Source of the DNA: Gammaproteobacteria bacterium
GTDB taxonomy: Bacteria; Pseudomonadota; Gammaproteobacteria; Coxiellales; Coxiellaceae
Direction: 5' to 3'
Length of the DNA: 64,000 nucleotides
Assembly: GCA_030425685.1 (NCBI GenBank)
Contig: JAUIAD010000014.1
Location: forward strand, 24,596 to 88,595
The first letter of the stretch is position 1, and each line of letters starts with the position of its first letter. This document shows positions 1 to 8,588 of this stretch, piece after piece. The notes under the pieces were generated by a model. It ran no database searches. It saw nothing but the letters and a program-made list of their open reading frames with translations, and was not told where the DNA came from. Made by a program: the position numbers and the translations under genes.

Positions 1-773
1 CTGTCAGAAAATGGTGTACTATTCTCAGCGGCAGGCGCAAGGGTATTTGATTCACCCTTAATAACTGGTATAAGACACTGGCAAACCTTAACTTCATTTT
101 TATTATGAGGACAGGCTAATAGACGTCTCGATCCTGAGAGACTAGCAACACTAACCTCTGTTTTACGGCCTTTGAAGGCATCATAAACTATGGCTTTAGT
201 CTCTAAATCACGATAAGACTGTTCTTCCTCGGATATACACTGATGACCAGGACCCTTATCATTTTTACAGTAAGAACAACGATTCGCACTATGATTTCGT
301 ATAGCTTGTTCAGTAGCTCGCTCCTCTGCCCGCTCCTTTTGCATTGCTTTCATTCTTCGCTCATCTTGCCCTCTCTTTTGTTGGATCGCTGACCATTCAC
401 TTTGACGCTCTCTTTGTTGATAGCCCGATTGACCACTTGCGGTATTTTCACATCGAGGACAGGTACTGCCACCATCAAATAAACGACTTGGGCCGACCTG
501 CTTGCAGATAATACATTCTTTTTCGCCTGGTGGTAGTGCTTTCTTTGAAGCCGTGGGCAAAGGCGAAGCTGGTTTAGGCTTATAAGTTGAAGCGAAAGAC
601 TGATGACTGGTAGTAGCAGACTTCGCAGGTGCCTTACGTACTTTCATCCACTCTGCTTTTTCCTTCATTGCTTGCTGACCATAGGCACTGGAACCCCAAT
701 GACACGATGGGCAATACCCTGCTGTAAAAAGACGATCAGGACCAGAGTATTTACATTTAACGCATGCTTTCAT
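1..773 (-). CDS. Cys-rich multi-zinc-ribbon protein, 3' end outside window
   Basis: The reading frame starts at ATG 773 after a GAGGG ribosome site and runs open off the left edge (at least 257 codons). It has repeated CxxC pairs that look like zinc ribbons: C4/C7 with C21/C24, C87/C90 with C105/C108, and C166/C169 with C179. Between them is a basic, Gln/Glu/Arg-rich segment (about residues 115-160) likely to be coiled coil. A later motif, CP-x9-CxCLxPV (C221, C231, C233), recurs in the 1184-aa protein at 8589, so the two are paralogs. No signal peptide is seen. The function is not recognised; a secreted effector or nucleic-acid-binding protein is possible. An 18-bp palindrome lies 135 bp upstream of the start. 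Confidence 0.8.
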   Translation of the reverse strand, partial: MKACVKCKYSGPDRLFTAGYCPSCHWGSSAYGQQAMKEKAEWMKVRKAPAKSATTSHQSFASTYKPKPASPLPTASKKALPPGEKECIICKQVGPSRLFDGGSTCPRCENTASGQSGYQQRERQSEWSAIQQKRGQDERRMKAMQKERAEERATEQAIRNHSANRCSYCKNDKGPGHQCISEEEQSYRDLETKAIVYDAFKGRKTEVSVASLSGSRRLLACPHNKNEVKVCQCLIPVIKGESNTLAPAAENSTPFSD

Positions 774-907
774 TTTTTCACCCTCACACTTGAACTACAC
801 CATTTCGAATACACAGTTATAGTACCGTTTGATGCGGTTAAGAAGAAGGAAACACTAGTTTCACTGAAACAGGATAGGGATTAATATTTTTAATATCAGC
901 TAGTTAA

Positions 908-925
908 ATATTTCATATGAAATAT
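908..925. promoter_or_regulatory. 18-bp perfect palindrome ATATTTCATATGAAATAT
   Basis: A perfect palindrome in the 596-bp divergent region between the minus-strand gene starting at 773 and the lipase gene starting at 1370. The arms ATATTTCA and TGAAATAT recur at 28065-28082, upstream of the calpain-like gene, and the left flank (ATCAGC followed by a GTTA-containing 8-mer) is shared too. Likely an operator. Confidence 0.5.
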
Positions 926-1369
926 AAGCAAAAGCCAAATGACTTAATACAAAGTACTGATTAGAGGAATTATTATTAAACGCTTGTTTGAAGGATTTAG
1001 ATACGGGAGGGACTTTGCACCTAGCGCATTGCCCCCACCTTTAGCGTTTGATGACATACTTACATTGTCACACAGCAACAAGCCTGATCTTGCCCCAAGA
1101 GTGGCGTATTTACATCACTGCCGAAGAGAAGGGTTAAGGAAATATTAAATCGCTCATAACTCAATGTAAAAACGCGACGCAAGCCTAATGGCAGTCAAAA
1201 TTTTTTATTTCACACATAAATTATAACTTACTGTTTACTATAAAATTTACCCCTGTTTTTTTTCAAAGACATAATAGTCGCATAGCCCTTTTAGAGCGAT
1301 ATTTGTATACTAGGTTATCGGTAGCTGAGGGGCTGACAAAACTGATAACTAAATATCAAGAGGTATATT
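926..1369. other. Intergenic stretch, no supported gene
   Basis: AT-rich spacer before the lipase gene. On the minus strand a short frame from ATG about 1056 (37 codons, with a Gly-rich start) looks somewhat protein-like but has no clear ribosome site, so it may be debris of an old gene. Nothing else is identifiable. Confidence 0.3.
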
Positions 1370-3286
1370 ATGCGCCCGCTATCCACTGCCGAAGACAAAC
1401 TGCAACAAGCAAAAGTTCAGCAATTAGATTACTGCGTTGCTGCCTATCAACTCTATCATCAGTCAACTATTTTAAAAATAGATACTTGGAATGAAACCTT
1501 GGTGCATGATAGCCAGAATTACCGTAATGAGGTACTGGAAGCCATTCGCACTGGTATATCACACGGCGAACACCACGCCGCTATTGCCAAGTATTATCCA
1601 CAAGGAAGGTTTAGCCATTTAGAACCGATCGCGCAAGACTACAAGCTGATAAATCCTCAGGAAGATGTTGCGATTTTTGATGGCGAGAAATATATTCATT
1701 TAAAAAAACAACCATGGGCTGATAATCTCGGTGAGTTTAGTATTTGCAAACCTCGCACGGCTTGCTCATTTCGCAATATTGCCACTGTCACAGCAAATTG
1801 TGAATTTATCCATACAAGGAACAATTTAGGTGGAAATAACGAACTCTACTGTTTTGAAGGCGTGACGGGACAACAAGGGCCCGAGAAGGAAGGTCTTAGC
1901 AGCGTGATGGGCTTTATACACTGGGATAAAACAAAAGGCAGCGTCAATATTGTTTTTCGTGGTTCTCGTGGTGGTGATCCAACACGAAATTTCAAAGATG
2001 GTTTACTATCATCAGAAGGCAATGCCGATTGGGTGACAGATATGATGTTTACCGAGGCGTTGGAAGACGCTACCATTTCGAAAAAAGGAAAACTCTGTTC
2101 GGGTTTTGCTAGCACAGTCACTTCTTGCCTACCGGCGATCACCACCATTCTGATGCAAATTTATGATAAATGCACGTTAGGACCTACAGCAATAAAAGAA
2201 GTTACTGTTACTGGACATAGCTTAGGCGGGGCATTAGCAACGTTGATGGGATCTTCGCTGTTATATGGTAATTATATTAATATGCTGGTCGATTATTTCC
2301 ACAGTCAAGCAGCCGACAATATAAAACGTGCCAGCTTTATAGCTGCATTGCGTAACCCCATTATTTACACCTATGCGTCACCGCACGTTGGCAACAAAAC
2401 CTTTGTTAGTCAGTTTGACAATTACAAACATTTTCATCGTATTTTAATTTTATCGGATCCAGTCACTATCGGCGGCAGAATACTATCGCGAAATTTTGCG
2501 CGTCATCCAGCACACCGCTCTCCTGTTGGTCATCCATCCTGGTATGATATTGATTCTGATATGCATGAACCTAATGAAATTCGCCATGGTTTAACCACAC
2601 GCACGTCACCTTTTTGGGAGGCGTACGGGAATTTTAAAGACATCGTAACAAGAAAACGCAATGTTATCCCGCTATGGCGCGATAGCTTTAAGTGGGATCA
2701 CTTTCATGCTATCAGCACGATGTTGGTTGACACCTATCTTAGAAACCATCATGGTGCTAAACGGCGTTTTTTACCTTTTACTAAAGGAGTTGGTGATGTG
2801 CTTAACGATTATAGCAATGCCTACTATCGATTGAATTTTGATGATGATTTTCTAGAGATTAAAGATGTTATACCAAAATTTTCTGAAGATAGAGGCATCG
2901 TCATTGTGGCCTATATAAAGAGATTTCTCGATTATTTAAATAGCCATATTGATTTTGATTGGCGTAGTGGCAAGATTAATTTTTCTGCCGCTGTTAATCT
3001 TGATCTAACACTGCAGTGCAAGTTTTTTATAAAAAACTTACGTTATTTCGCCAAACAATATGGCAATGCTGCTACTGTGGTAAAATATATTAATTACCAT
3101 ATGACCGTATTAACGTTCTTATTCGATGCCGATAGTAATACCTATGAAAGCTACGCCATTCTTAAAAATACATTTAAAAATGATAGACTAGCACCTCAAG
3201 CAGTCGATGGTACAGATTGGGCTGGCGCTATCAATCAAGTAGGGGCAATACAAGCAGTGCGCGCGATAGGTATGACCGGCGCATAA
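1370..3286 (+). CDS. Class 3 (Rhizomucor-type) lipase family protein
   Basis: 638 aa, starting at ATG 1370 after an AGAGGT ribosome site. The alpha/beta-hydrolase elbow GHSLGG is clear, with nucleophile S284, preceded by the strand VTVT. The oxyanion-side motif FRGSRGG (about 197-202) and a likely catalytic Asp in LSDPV (D363) follow the class 3 lipase pattern; the catalytic His probably lies near H406. The family hydrolyses acylglycerols or phospholipids. There is no signal peptide, and the C-terminal third (about 430-638) matches nothing I recognise. In a host-associated gammaproteobacterium this architecture is typical of lipases delivered by a secretion system, but that is inference. Transcription probably ends at the hairpin at 3539. 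Confidence 0.85.
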   Translation: MRPLSTAEDKLQQAKVQQLDYCVAAYQLYHQSTILKIDTWNETLVHDSQNYRNEVLEAIRTGISHGEHHAAIAKYYPQGRFSHLEPIAQDYKLINPQEDVAIFDGEKYIHLKKQPWADNLGEFSICKPRTACSFRNIATVTANCEFIHTRNNLGGNNELYCFEGVTGQQGPEKEGLSSVMGFIHWDKTKGSVNIVFRGSRGGDPTRNFKDGLLSSEGNADWVTDMMFTEALEDATISKKGKLCSGFASTVTSCLPAITTILMQIYDKCTLGPTAIKEVTVTGHSLGGALATLMGSSLLYGNYINMLVDYFHSQAADNIKRASFIAALRNPIIYTYASPHVGNKTFVSQFDNYKHFHRILILSDPVTIGGRILSRNFARHPAHRSPVGHPSWYDIDSDMHEPNEIRHGLTTRTSPFWEAYGNFKDIVTRKRNVIPLWRDSFKWDHFHAISTMLVDTYLRNHHGAKRRFLPFTKGVGDVLNDYSNAYYRLNFDDDFLEIKDVIPKFSEDRGIVIVAYIKRFLDYLNSHIDFDWRSGKINFSAAVNLDLTLQCKFFIKNLRYFAKQYGNAATVVKYINYHMTVLTFLFDADSNTYESYAILKNTFKNDRLAPQAVDGTDWAGAINQVGAIQAVRAIGMTGA

Positions 3287-3299
3287 TAAAAAGAATCTG

Positions 3300-3530
3300 G
3301 CCTGGGGAATATAGCTTATTAGTCAGGTCAGAATTCAAAAGTGTCATTTACCCAACTCATGTCGGGCGGTGCCATTTCCTGCTGCAGCTGCAAAAATACC
3401 AACTGGCACTGTAGGAGCGGCGACTGCTGCTACAAAGCTGGTGGTACTAACTGTCATAGCGGAGACAGTAACCAAAAAAGGGAGATGGGCCTTGCTCACC
3501 GTAAGTTGGACCAGTTTTTTGTTATCTAAT
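3300..3530 (+). other. Coding-like debris downstream of lipase
   Basis: A frame over about 3356-3530 reads as an Ala/Thr/Val-rich segment ending in TAA, and another frame is open from ATG 3341. Neither has a credible ribosome site. The composition suggests the tail of a lost membrane-hairpin protein, but no family is recognised. Confidence 0.25.
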
Positions 3531-3538
3531 ATTTAAGC

Positions 3539-3560
3539 ACAACCATGCAAGGTTGTTTTT
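3539..3560 (+). terminator. Rho-independent terminator
   Basis: Six-bp stem ACAACC / GGTTGT with loop ATGCAA, followed by a run of T. Suited to ending transcription from the lipase side. Confidence 0.6.
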
Positions 3561-3712
3561 ATCGCCTATTATTTAGAAAAGTAATTCGTAAGTTTTATTT
3601 ATTCTTAAATGTCAGCAAGTTACCTGGTTGCGAATCAAGGGGAAGACACTGAAATCATGCCGAAGTCCTAATGTAGCCCTGCTATCTGAAATAGCATATG
3701 CAACCTGGGTTT

Positions 3713-3753
3713 TTAATTAGGATTTTAGAATGGCTACAAAGGCGACGACCGGT
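3713..3753 (+). repeat. Dispersed intergenic repeat, copy 1
   Basis: 41 bp, 37 of 41 identical to 12172-12212, with a shorter diverged relative at 4847-4881. The core GGCTACAAAGGCGAC is unchanged. It lies just beyond the stop of the LuxR-type gene. Confidence 0.6.
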
Positions 3754-3760
3754 GATGGTT

Positions 3761-4405
3761 TTACTTTTGCTGCTGAAGAAATGTTTTCATAATATGCTGC
3801 ATGTTATTATGCTCTATCACTGCAAGCAGCTGGCTACGATTCCTACATTGTAATTTTTGCTTGATATTTTTGACATATACTTCAATTGTACGATGTGAAA
3901 TAGCTAATTTTTTCGCTGTTTCTTTTGCTGTAAAACCATAATAAAGATAAGCGAGCGTTTGCATTTCTCTTAAGGTCAGTGTCGCTGTCTCTTCGTTTAC
4001 ATCAATATTAGTATATTCTGTAGAGTGACCAATAAGACCAAGCAGCTCACCATCTTCATCAAAGATCGGCGACTTTCTTGAAACAAATTTCTGCTTAAGA
4101 CCACTAGGTAGTTTCATATCCTCAAAGAACTCGATTTCACGTAGCTCTTTTAATACCTTGCGGTCATTTTTGCGAATTATCATCGCTTCAGATTTTGGAA
4201 ATAATTGCAAATCTGTTTTCCCAAGAACCGTATCACCTTCCTTTTGCAAGATTCCATCATCTACTAGGCGTTCATAATAAGCGGTGTTATGAAATATATA
4301 TACCCCTTTCAGATCCTTAGCATAGGTATAACCACCAAAAAAATCTAATAGCTGAGTTAAATCCACCAAAAAAGTCGTGTACCGCTTATTTGCACTTCCA
4401 CGCAT
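3761..4405 (-). CDS. PAS-domain LuxR-family transcriptional regulator
   Basis: 214 aa. Residues about 15-130 look like a PAS sensor domain, with the pattern AKDLKGVYIFHN then FDEDGELLGLIGHSTE. The C-terminus (about 140-205) is a LuxR/GerE helix-turn-helix with the canonical TLREMQTLAYLYYG, AKETAKKL and SHRTIEVYVKNI elements. It would act as a ligand- or redox-responsive DNA-binding regulator in the cytoplasm. It has no linked histidine kinase and no phospho-acceptor receiver domain. It stands alone between the lipase and an orphan gene, so the targets are unknown. A related HTH is at 26045. The start at ATG 4405 has only a weak ribosome site. Confidence 0.85.
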   Translation of the reverse strand: MRGSANKRYTTFLVDLTQLLDFFGGYTYAKDLKGVYIFHNTAYYERLVDDGILQKEGDTVLGKTDLQLFPKSEAMIIRKNDRKVLKELREIEFFEDMKLPSGLKQKFVSRKSPIFDEDGELLGLIGHSTEYTNIDVNEETATLTLREMQTLAYLYYGFTAKETAKKLAISHRTIEVYVKNIKQKLQCRNRSQLLAVIEHNNMQHIMKTFLQQQK

Positions 4406-4687
4406 CTAATTCACACCATTTAAAATTATTCCCTAACAATATAGTCTATAAGGCGCTATTGTGAAAGAAAGCTACATCTTACTCTTCTAAGCCTTCACGC
4501 CTTATAGAAGTGTCATTTTCACGAGTGTTGCTCATCATAGGATGCAAGAAACTCATAATTAGGCATTCCGTATAATGGTTCATATTACTACTTCAGCAAC
4601 CTTTTCAAATGGCTACATTTAAAATGAATCACATAATCCATACTGTTAATAAGGGTGCGTACATACTTCTCTATTTTTACAAATCCA

Positions 4688-4717
4688 AACCCTTGGGTAG
4701 CTCACACCTAAGGGTTT
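4688..4717. other. Inverted repeat AAACCCTT / AAGGGTTT
   Basis: A hairpin with 8-bp arms within the 505-bp gap upstream of the orphan gene at 4911. No T run follows, so it is a weak terminator candidate. Apart from this and the structured leader at 4826-4881, the gap holds no supported gene. Confidence 0.35.
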
Positions 4718-4825
4718 CATACGAATACCGATCAGACGCACGATCATTCATAATATATACAGCTTGTGGCACTGGGTCATTAGCATACAACCAACACTGA
4801 TAGTTAACGACTATCAATGAGTTAC

Positions 4826-4881
4826 ACAGGTCTTAACCTCAAGGGTTTTTAGAAATAGAAGGCAACGAAGGCGAGACCTGT
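4826..4881 (+). other. Structured leader containing repeat copy 3
   Basis: Eight-bp inverted repeat ACAGGTCT (4826-4833) and AGACCTGT (4874-4881), enclosing a small AACC/GGTT hairpin and the third, diverged copy of the dispersed repeat (4847-4881). It ends 30 bp before the start codon of the following gene, so it could form a leader-RNA structure. Confidence 0.4.
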
Positions 4882-4910
4882 ATGAATAGATTTTATGGAG
4901 GTAAATAAAT

Positions 4911-6632
4911 ATGAGAGCAAGTGAGTTTAGGTATATAGAACACTGCAAAATCGATAAAAGACAAAGCGGCGGAAATTATCAAAATGGAGAAAAATACGTG
5001 CGATTCAAGGAAGGTCCGGTTGACCAACCCTCAGATCGTGTATTGTACGGTAAGATTACACAGGTATTGGATGAACAGAGTATAAAAGATTTTGCAGATG
5101 GACTGACCGCCCTACTAAATAACCGACAGCAAGAGTCTCAGGTCTTAGAACTTTTAGCAAGCACATCTATACACCCTCTTACAATATTATCTTTTAGTGA
5201 TGAGATTCGTGCCAGGAAAATGGGCTGTGACATTGTATATAACCGAACAGCCCGAGCCCCCTTTCTCAAGCTTGCGGGTCGAGATAATGAGGCAAGCGCT
5301 GTTACTAATGCACGAGCCTTTGGCATACGCCGCTGGCCTGCACTGATGCGGAATGAGGTAATGCAGATGTTAAAGGTAGCAGCGAATCATGTGAACATGC
5401 ATCTTGATCCATCGATCTTAGATGAGCATGTAAAAATAGGGGCGATTGCACGCCCAAAATTTGATGCATTTTGTGATAATTTACAGCGACATATAAACGA
5501 TTATCGAAGCAAGAAAATGGAAAAGCAAGATAGAATAGTCAACTACGTTGGTATGGTTGGAAACGCAGTAGTTACCCTTGCTGCCATACTGTTAGCTGAA
5601 TGTCCTCCAGTTGCACTTCTTGTATTCTCTGCGGGAATCACTGCTGTCAATGGTGCTACAAAGTATATTAGTAATTATTGCGGTGTGAACTCTATTGATC
5701 AGGTGAAAAAATTCAAAGGGGTTGAATTGGCAAAGGCAAGCATACTTTCATTTGAAATAGCACAAAGCTTCTTTGTGCAAAAAGCAGGCCGTGACGAGGG
5801 TTTTGAATTTAGCGAACATCACAATGAGAGGCTATGGAAAGTTGCAAAGGATGTGACAGTGAACACTTTAATGGCTCCCGAGCAAGCAAAGCAAAAGTAC
5901 GCTGGGCGAAGGGTCATTATCGACACGGCCTTGGCGATCGGTGCTGGTGGAGCAACACTCCATGCATCGGGTGGTGGCTTCCGCATGAACGCTGAGCAGG
6001 GTGGTGGCATGAGCCCTGCCCTTGGAATATGGGTTCGTACATTAATAGGCATGGGACAAAAAGTAGCCGGTCAAAATATTAACACCCGTCATAAACAGAA
6101 ATTACATGCATTACAGTTAAAATATCTAGGACAGTATCTTATCCAAATGCTCATCGTCCAAGAGATGACAAATACGGAAGCAATTAGTGATGATGATCAC
6201 GCACTGATATTGTCATGCTGTGGATTACCCACGGCCGATGAATTGAATGAAATGAGCTGGCACGCGTTCGATGCGTCAATAGACCAACACTTGGAGCGAG
6301 TGCATCAACAGAGGTTGTTGAATGCCGGCTGTAGTGAATTGTCCAACCTTCCGATGCAAGCCCAGGCAATGTTGTTGGCGCATGGCAGCACAATCGCCCA
6401 TGCACGGGTGACACAAAATGATGCGGCTTTTAGCTCACCAGGCGTCGTGGGCCCAAACACCGGAGTTACAGCTCTGAGCAACTGTGATAATTCTGCCCCC
6501 GCCGCACGGCCGGCAGCAGTCCCGCTGTCCCCTACGGATCAAGAGGTTATACGGATGCGACGGGAATGGGGCCATCTTCCCAATGGTTGCCCTCAAGGAG
6601 CTGATAATTGGAGAGAGTTTGATGAACCTTAA
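4911..6632 (+). CDS. Orphan protein with membrane hairpin
   Basis: 573 aa, starting at ATG 4911 behind a strong GGAGG site at good spacing. No family is recognised. Residues about 211-248 form a long hydrophobic segment likely to be two short membrane spans. A second Gly/Ala/Met-rich stretch covers about 339-380. The N-terminus is hydrophilic with no signal peptide. The last 90 residues are Ala/Pro-rich, and the DNA there is clearly richer in GC than the rest, which hints at a patchwork origin. Proteins with one Gly/Ala-rich hairpin in an otherwise soluble chain recur in this window (8589, 37393, 43232 and 46904) and resemble effectors that insert into host membranes; that role is inference. 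Confidence 0.75.
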   Translation: MRASEFRYIEHCKIDKRQSGGNYQNGEKYVRFKEGPVDQPSDRVLYGKITQVLDEQSIKDFADGLTALLNNRQQESQVLELLASTSIHPLTILSFSDEIRARKMGCDIVYNRTARAPFLKLAGRDNEASAVTNARAFGIRRWPALMRNEVMQMLKVAANHVNMHLDPSILDEHVKIGAIARPKFDAFCDNLQRHINDYRSKKMEKQDRIVNYVGMVGNAVVTLAAILLAECPPVALLVFSAGITAVNGATKYISNYCGVNSIDQVKKFKGVELAKASILSFEIAQSFFVQKAGRDEGFEFSEHHNERLWKVAKDVTVNTLMAPEQAKQKYAGRRVIIDTALAIGAGGATLHASGGGFRMNAEQGGGMSPALGIWVRTLIGMGQKVAGQNINTRHKQKLHALQLKYLGQYLIQMLIVQEMTNTEAISDDDHALILSCCGLPTADELNEMSWHAFDASIDQHLERVHQQRLLNAGCSELSNLPMQAQAMLLAHGSTIAHARVTQNDAAFSSPGVVGPNTGVTALSNCDNSAPAARPAAVPLSPTDQEVIRMRREWGHLPNGCPQGADNWREFDEP

Positions 6633-6830
6633 TATCTGGCACAGTCTTTGATATCTGTTCATCCTTCATCAATATCACTACCTTCTCCCCTTCATAAAAG
6701 AAGGGGATTCTTGGAAGACCTTACGGTCTTTACTGGTTTCTGCTTCAATATTCACTGCTCAGAGACATGCTTGGTTTTTGCAATAAGTTCCCACTAATAC
6801 TCACTGGGCACAAGCACACTATTTTACTTT

Positions 6831-6889
6831 ACTCAATGAATTGAGTAATATATCTCAATACATTGAGCAAAATTAATCTCGAATTGAGC
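6831..6889 (+). promoter_or_regulatory. Cluster of CTCAAT/ATTGAG inverted repeats before the ATPase gene
   Basis: ACTCAAT-GA-ATTGAGT at 6831-6846 and CTCAAT-AC-ATTGAG at 6854-6867 are perfect inverted repeats. CTCGAATTGAG follows at 6879-6889. The nonamer TTGAGCAAA occurs twice (6863, 6884). The cluster reaches the start codon, as expected for an autoregulatory operator. Confidence 0.55.
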
Positions 6890-6895
6890 AAAGTG

Positions 6896-8092
6896 ATGAG
6901 AGAGTACAAAAGAACTATTTATCAAACAGTTAAGAAAAGGGCGCTAGAACCCAGGCGCTATATTCAAACGCTACTAGGTCCCCGCCAGGTGGGGAAAACC
7001 ACCTTAGTACAGCAAGTTTGTGAAGATATTGAGATAGCAACTCACTATGTTACTGCAGACCTAGCCACACTAGAAGATATTAGCTGGCTCATTAGCCAAT
7101 GGGAAATAGCACGCGAGCTTGCTCGTGAGTATCAGCAAGCCATACTTATCATTGATGAAGTGCAAAAGATACCGCACTGGTCTGATACGATCAAAATGCT
7201 ATGGGACCAAGATACGCAGCATAAAACCCCTTTAAAAGTATTTATGCTAGGCTCCTCTCCATGGCTAATTCAAAGTGGCATTAGTGAATCACTAGCTGGT
7301 CGCTTTGAAATAATTCCTATCACACACTGGTCCTATCAAGAAATGCAAGAATGCTTTGGCTGGGGCCTGGAGGAATATATTTACTTTGGCGGCTATCCTG
7401 GCGCAGGAGCCATTGCCAATCCAGAAGACCCTTCACGATGGAAGCACTACATTAGCGACTCTTTAATTGAAACCGCTATTTCACGCGATATTTTATTAAT
7501 GACACAAGTCAACAAACCTGCATTATTACGCCGACTATTTCAATTAGGATGTATTTACAGCGGCCATATTTTATCGTATCAAAAAATGCTAGGGCAACTA
7601 CAAGATGCTGGAAATACCACTACTCTAGCCCATTACTTAAACCTATTAAATGGCGCCGGCTTACTATCAGGGATATCTAAATATGCTAACGCACCCGTAC
7701 GGCAACGATCTTCAAGCCCTCGTTTTATGGTCTATAACACAGCATTACTCTCAGCACAATCTGCAAAGGATTTTTCAGAAGCTAAGAAAGACAGTGAATA
7801 CTGGGGGCACTTAGTTGAATCATGCATTGGCAGCCACTTATTAAACTCAATACGCGGCACATCAATTGAATTATACTACTGGCGATCTGGCAATAAAGAA
7901 GTAGATTTTGTACTAAAGAAAGGGGACAAGCTTATTGCCATTGAAGTCAAATCAGGAAAAAAGAAAGAATCAATTCCAGGGCTTGATGAATTTAATAAGC
8001 AATTTACACCAACAAAATTATTGGTTATTGGCAAGCAAGGCATTAGTATAGAAAGTTTTTTAACGAAAAGTGCTGCCGTATGGTTCGAATGA
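6896..8092 (+). CDS. AAA_14 / DUF4143 family ATP-binding protein
   Basis: 398 aa from ATG 6896; a TTG at 6863 is in frame, but it lies inside the repeat cluster and family members usually begin close to the xYKRxI motif. Walker A is GPRQVGKTT (about 28-36), Walker B is ILIIDEVQ (D87, E88), and a sensor-like MLGSSPWL follows. The C-terminal half is DUF4143, ending in the nuclease-like strand pattern with EVDFVLKK and IAIEVKSG. Such solitary ATPases are common, mobile and of uncertain role; restriction-like or toxin-antitoxin roles have been suggested. It is convergent with a dead copy at 8105-8338. It ends in TGA, showing that TGA is a normal stop here. Confidence 0.85.
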   Translation: MREYKRTIYQTVKKRALEPRRYIQTLLGPRQVGKTTLVQQVCEDIEIATHYVTADLATLEDISWLISQWEIARELAREYQQAILIIDEVQKIPHWSDTIKMLWDQDTQHKTPLKVFMLGSSPWLIQSGISESLAGRFEIIPITHWSYQEMQECFGWGLEEYIYFGGYPGAGAIANPEDPSRWKHYISDSLIETAISRDILLMTQVNKPALLRRLFQLGCIYSGHILSYQKMLGQLQDAGNTTTLAHYLNLLNGAGLLSGISKYANAPVRQRSSSPRFMVYNTALLSAQSAKDFSEAKKDSEYWGHLVESCIGSHLLNSIRGTSIELYYWRSGNKEVDFVLKKGDKLIAIEVKSGKKKESIPGLDEFNKQFTPTKLLVIGKQGISIESFLTKSAAVWFE

Positions 8093-8104
8093 TAAACTGC
8101 AACC

Positions 8105-8338
8105 TTCGTAACGATCTAAAAATTTAAGAAATGGATTGAAGGTTCTGGACAACCGCCGTGTAACCAAACCTGCTGTACTTGTTCCGAGGTTAGTGGTGCA
8201 AGGCCAGTCACCAGTCGGTGGCAACACCTTAGCTAAAGTCGTTTTCCCCACCTGCCTAACACCAATTAGTGCTACCGCTGAAAAGTAATCAATCAATTTC
8301 TCGAGACTATCTTGTTGATTTCTTCTAATTACATGCAT
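8105..8338 (-). pseudogene. Remnant of a second AAA_14 ATPase gene
   Basis: Starts at ATG 8338 with an N-terminus typical of the family and an intact Walker A (GVRQVGKTT). Homology then breaks and, after a frame change, resumes with a stretch containing LTSEQVQQVWLHGGCPEPS, which corresponds to the end of the ATPase domain in the family. The segment with Walker B is missing, so this is an internally deleted, frameshifted gene. It is tail to tail with the intact ATPase. Confidence 0.75.
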
Positions 8339-8588
8339 ATTTCGTAGTTTACCTACGAAAAACGAAGGTAGCAAAACGTAGAAGGGCAGAAAACGATACT
8401 ATACAGAATCTAGAACCTTATGAGGGTCATCAATCCATAGGCAATCTGGCAACAGGGAGGTTAGTTAAGGAAATACAACTTTGAAACAGGACTAGGATTA
8501 AAGGATACAATGTTAAAATCACACCAAGATTATTATTGTACATTTGGAGGGTATTCTATATAGATCAACATATACAAAAGAGTGAGAA

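Noticed and set aside
881..897. PmrA-box-like tandem TTAATAT upstream of the Cys-rich gene
   Set aside because: The two TTAA units are 9 bp apart, whereas PmrA sites need about 11; AT-rich background gives such hits easily.
3713..3753. Similarity of the dispersed-repeat core to a 16S rRNA segment (TACCAAGGCGACGAT)
   Set aside because: Matches only about a dozen bases and flanks do not follow rRNA; treated as coincidence.
4609..4800. 63-codon open frame in the gap before 4911
   Set aside because: No ribosome site, contains a hairpin, no protein-like pattern.
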